In this document: positions 6,374-6,540 of the stretch, in pieces
Layout: each line of letters starts with the position of its first letter
How positions within the stretch are numbered: the stretch's first letter is position 1
Assembly (NCBI GenBank): GCA_025351555.1
Contig: JANXVS010000230.1
Location: 1-6,540 of the forward strand
Source: Pseudomonadota bacterium
GTDB lineage: Bacteria > Pseudomonadota > Gammaproteobacteria > Xanthomonadales > Rhodanobacteraceae
Reading direction: 5' to 3'
DNA: 6,540 bases
The notes under the pieces: model-generated
Databases searched by the model: none
What the model was told of the DNA's origin: nothing
Seen by the model: the letters and a program-made list of their open reading frames with translations, nothing else
Program-made: the position numbers and the translations under genes

Positions 6374-6540
6374 TCAATCACGATCGAAAGGATCCTCGAA
6401 TTTCTTCTTGTCCTCGCCGCTATGTCCGGCAGCAGCGGCAGGTGCGGCGGCGGGCACGTCGATGGTTTCAAGGTTTTTCGCCTTCAGCGCATCGTTGAGT
6501 TTGGCCAGATCGGTTTTCTCGAACGTCGCGAAACTTGTAC
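6374..6540 (-). CDS. C-terminal end of a probable second BNR-repeat protein (5' end outside window)
   Basis: An open frame enters from the right edge on the minus strand and ends at TGA (6376-6374); 54 residues are visible. It begins TSFATFEKTDLAKLNDALKA and ends in an Ala/Pro-rich linker and a charged tail (GEDKKKFEDPFDRD). The first part aligns with the C-terminal helix of the neighbouring BNR-repeat protein: F-x-x-x-x-LAxLNxxLKA here against WDAFKAKELAALNEGLKAAG (about residues 1007-1026 there). I count 9 identities over 26 positions, plus conservative E/D changes. Relatives of this family that I recall end in a similar helix followed by an Ala/Pro-rich tail. I infer a tandem paralogue, but no Asp-box is visible in the window, so this is moderate support only. 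The gene is too short to appear with its own start. Confidence 0.65.
   Translation of the reverse strand, partial: TSFATFEKTDLAKLNDALKAKNLETIDVPAAAPAAAAGHSGEDKKKFEDPFDRD

Overview
The window looks like chromosomal DNA from a GC-rich gammaproteobacterium. A member of the Xanthomonadales/Lysobacterales (Rhodanobacteraceae-like) is my best guess. That rests on the GC-rich codon use, the CpxRA-type two-component pair and the tandem secreted BNR-repeat proteins; it is an inference, not a match I could run.

Layout. From the left edge to 611 (+) is the C-terminal part of a POT-family proton-coupled peptide transporter. Its stop codon lies inside a short stem-loop repeat (609-647). After a 160-base gap comes a two-gene + strand operon: an OmpR/PhoB-class response regulator (772-1473) and its membrane sensor kinase (1476-2867), separated by 2 bases. 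The pair resembles CpxR/CpxA. A perfect GTAAA-N5-GTAAA direct repeat upstream (694-708) matches the known CpxR box, which suggests autoregulation. The kinase gene ends facing a convergent minus-strand gene. The 285-base gap between them holds a strong terminator hairpin (2886-2925) and little else that I can assign. From 6266 down to 3153 (-) is a large secreted protein with 11 Asp-box (BNR) motifs, of the sortilin/VPS10-like beta-propeller class often loosely labelled 'glycosyl hydrolase'. A second terminator (6317-6347, -) separates it from the C-terminal end of another minus-strand gene (6374-6540), whose tail resembles that of its neighbour, so the two are probably tandem paralogues.

Most unusual observation. 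The stem-loop at the transporter stop codon and a stem-loop inside the kinase gene (2263-2300, opposite orientation) share a core and a flank: GGCAGGATGCC, then roughly TCCG-TG-AG-TCG-GGATGG. They look like two copies of one dispersed REP-like element. The kinase copy is translated in frame. It coincides with about 20 extra residues between the two helices of the dimerisation/phosphotransfer domain, while all catalytic boxes remain intact. I see no phage genes, transposase, CRISPR array, tRNA or rRNA in the window.
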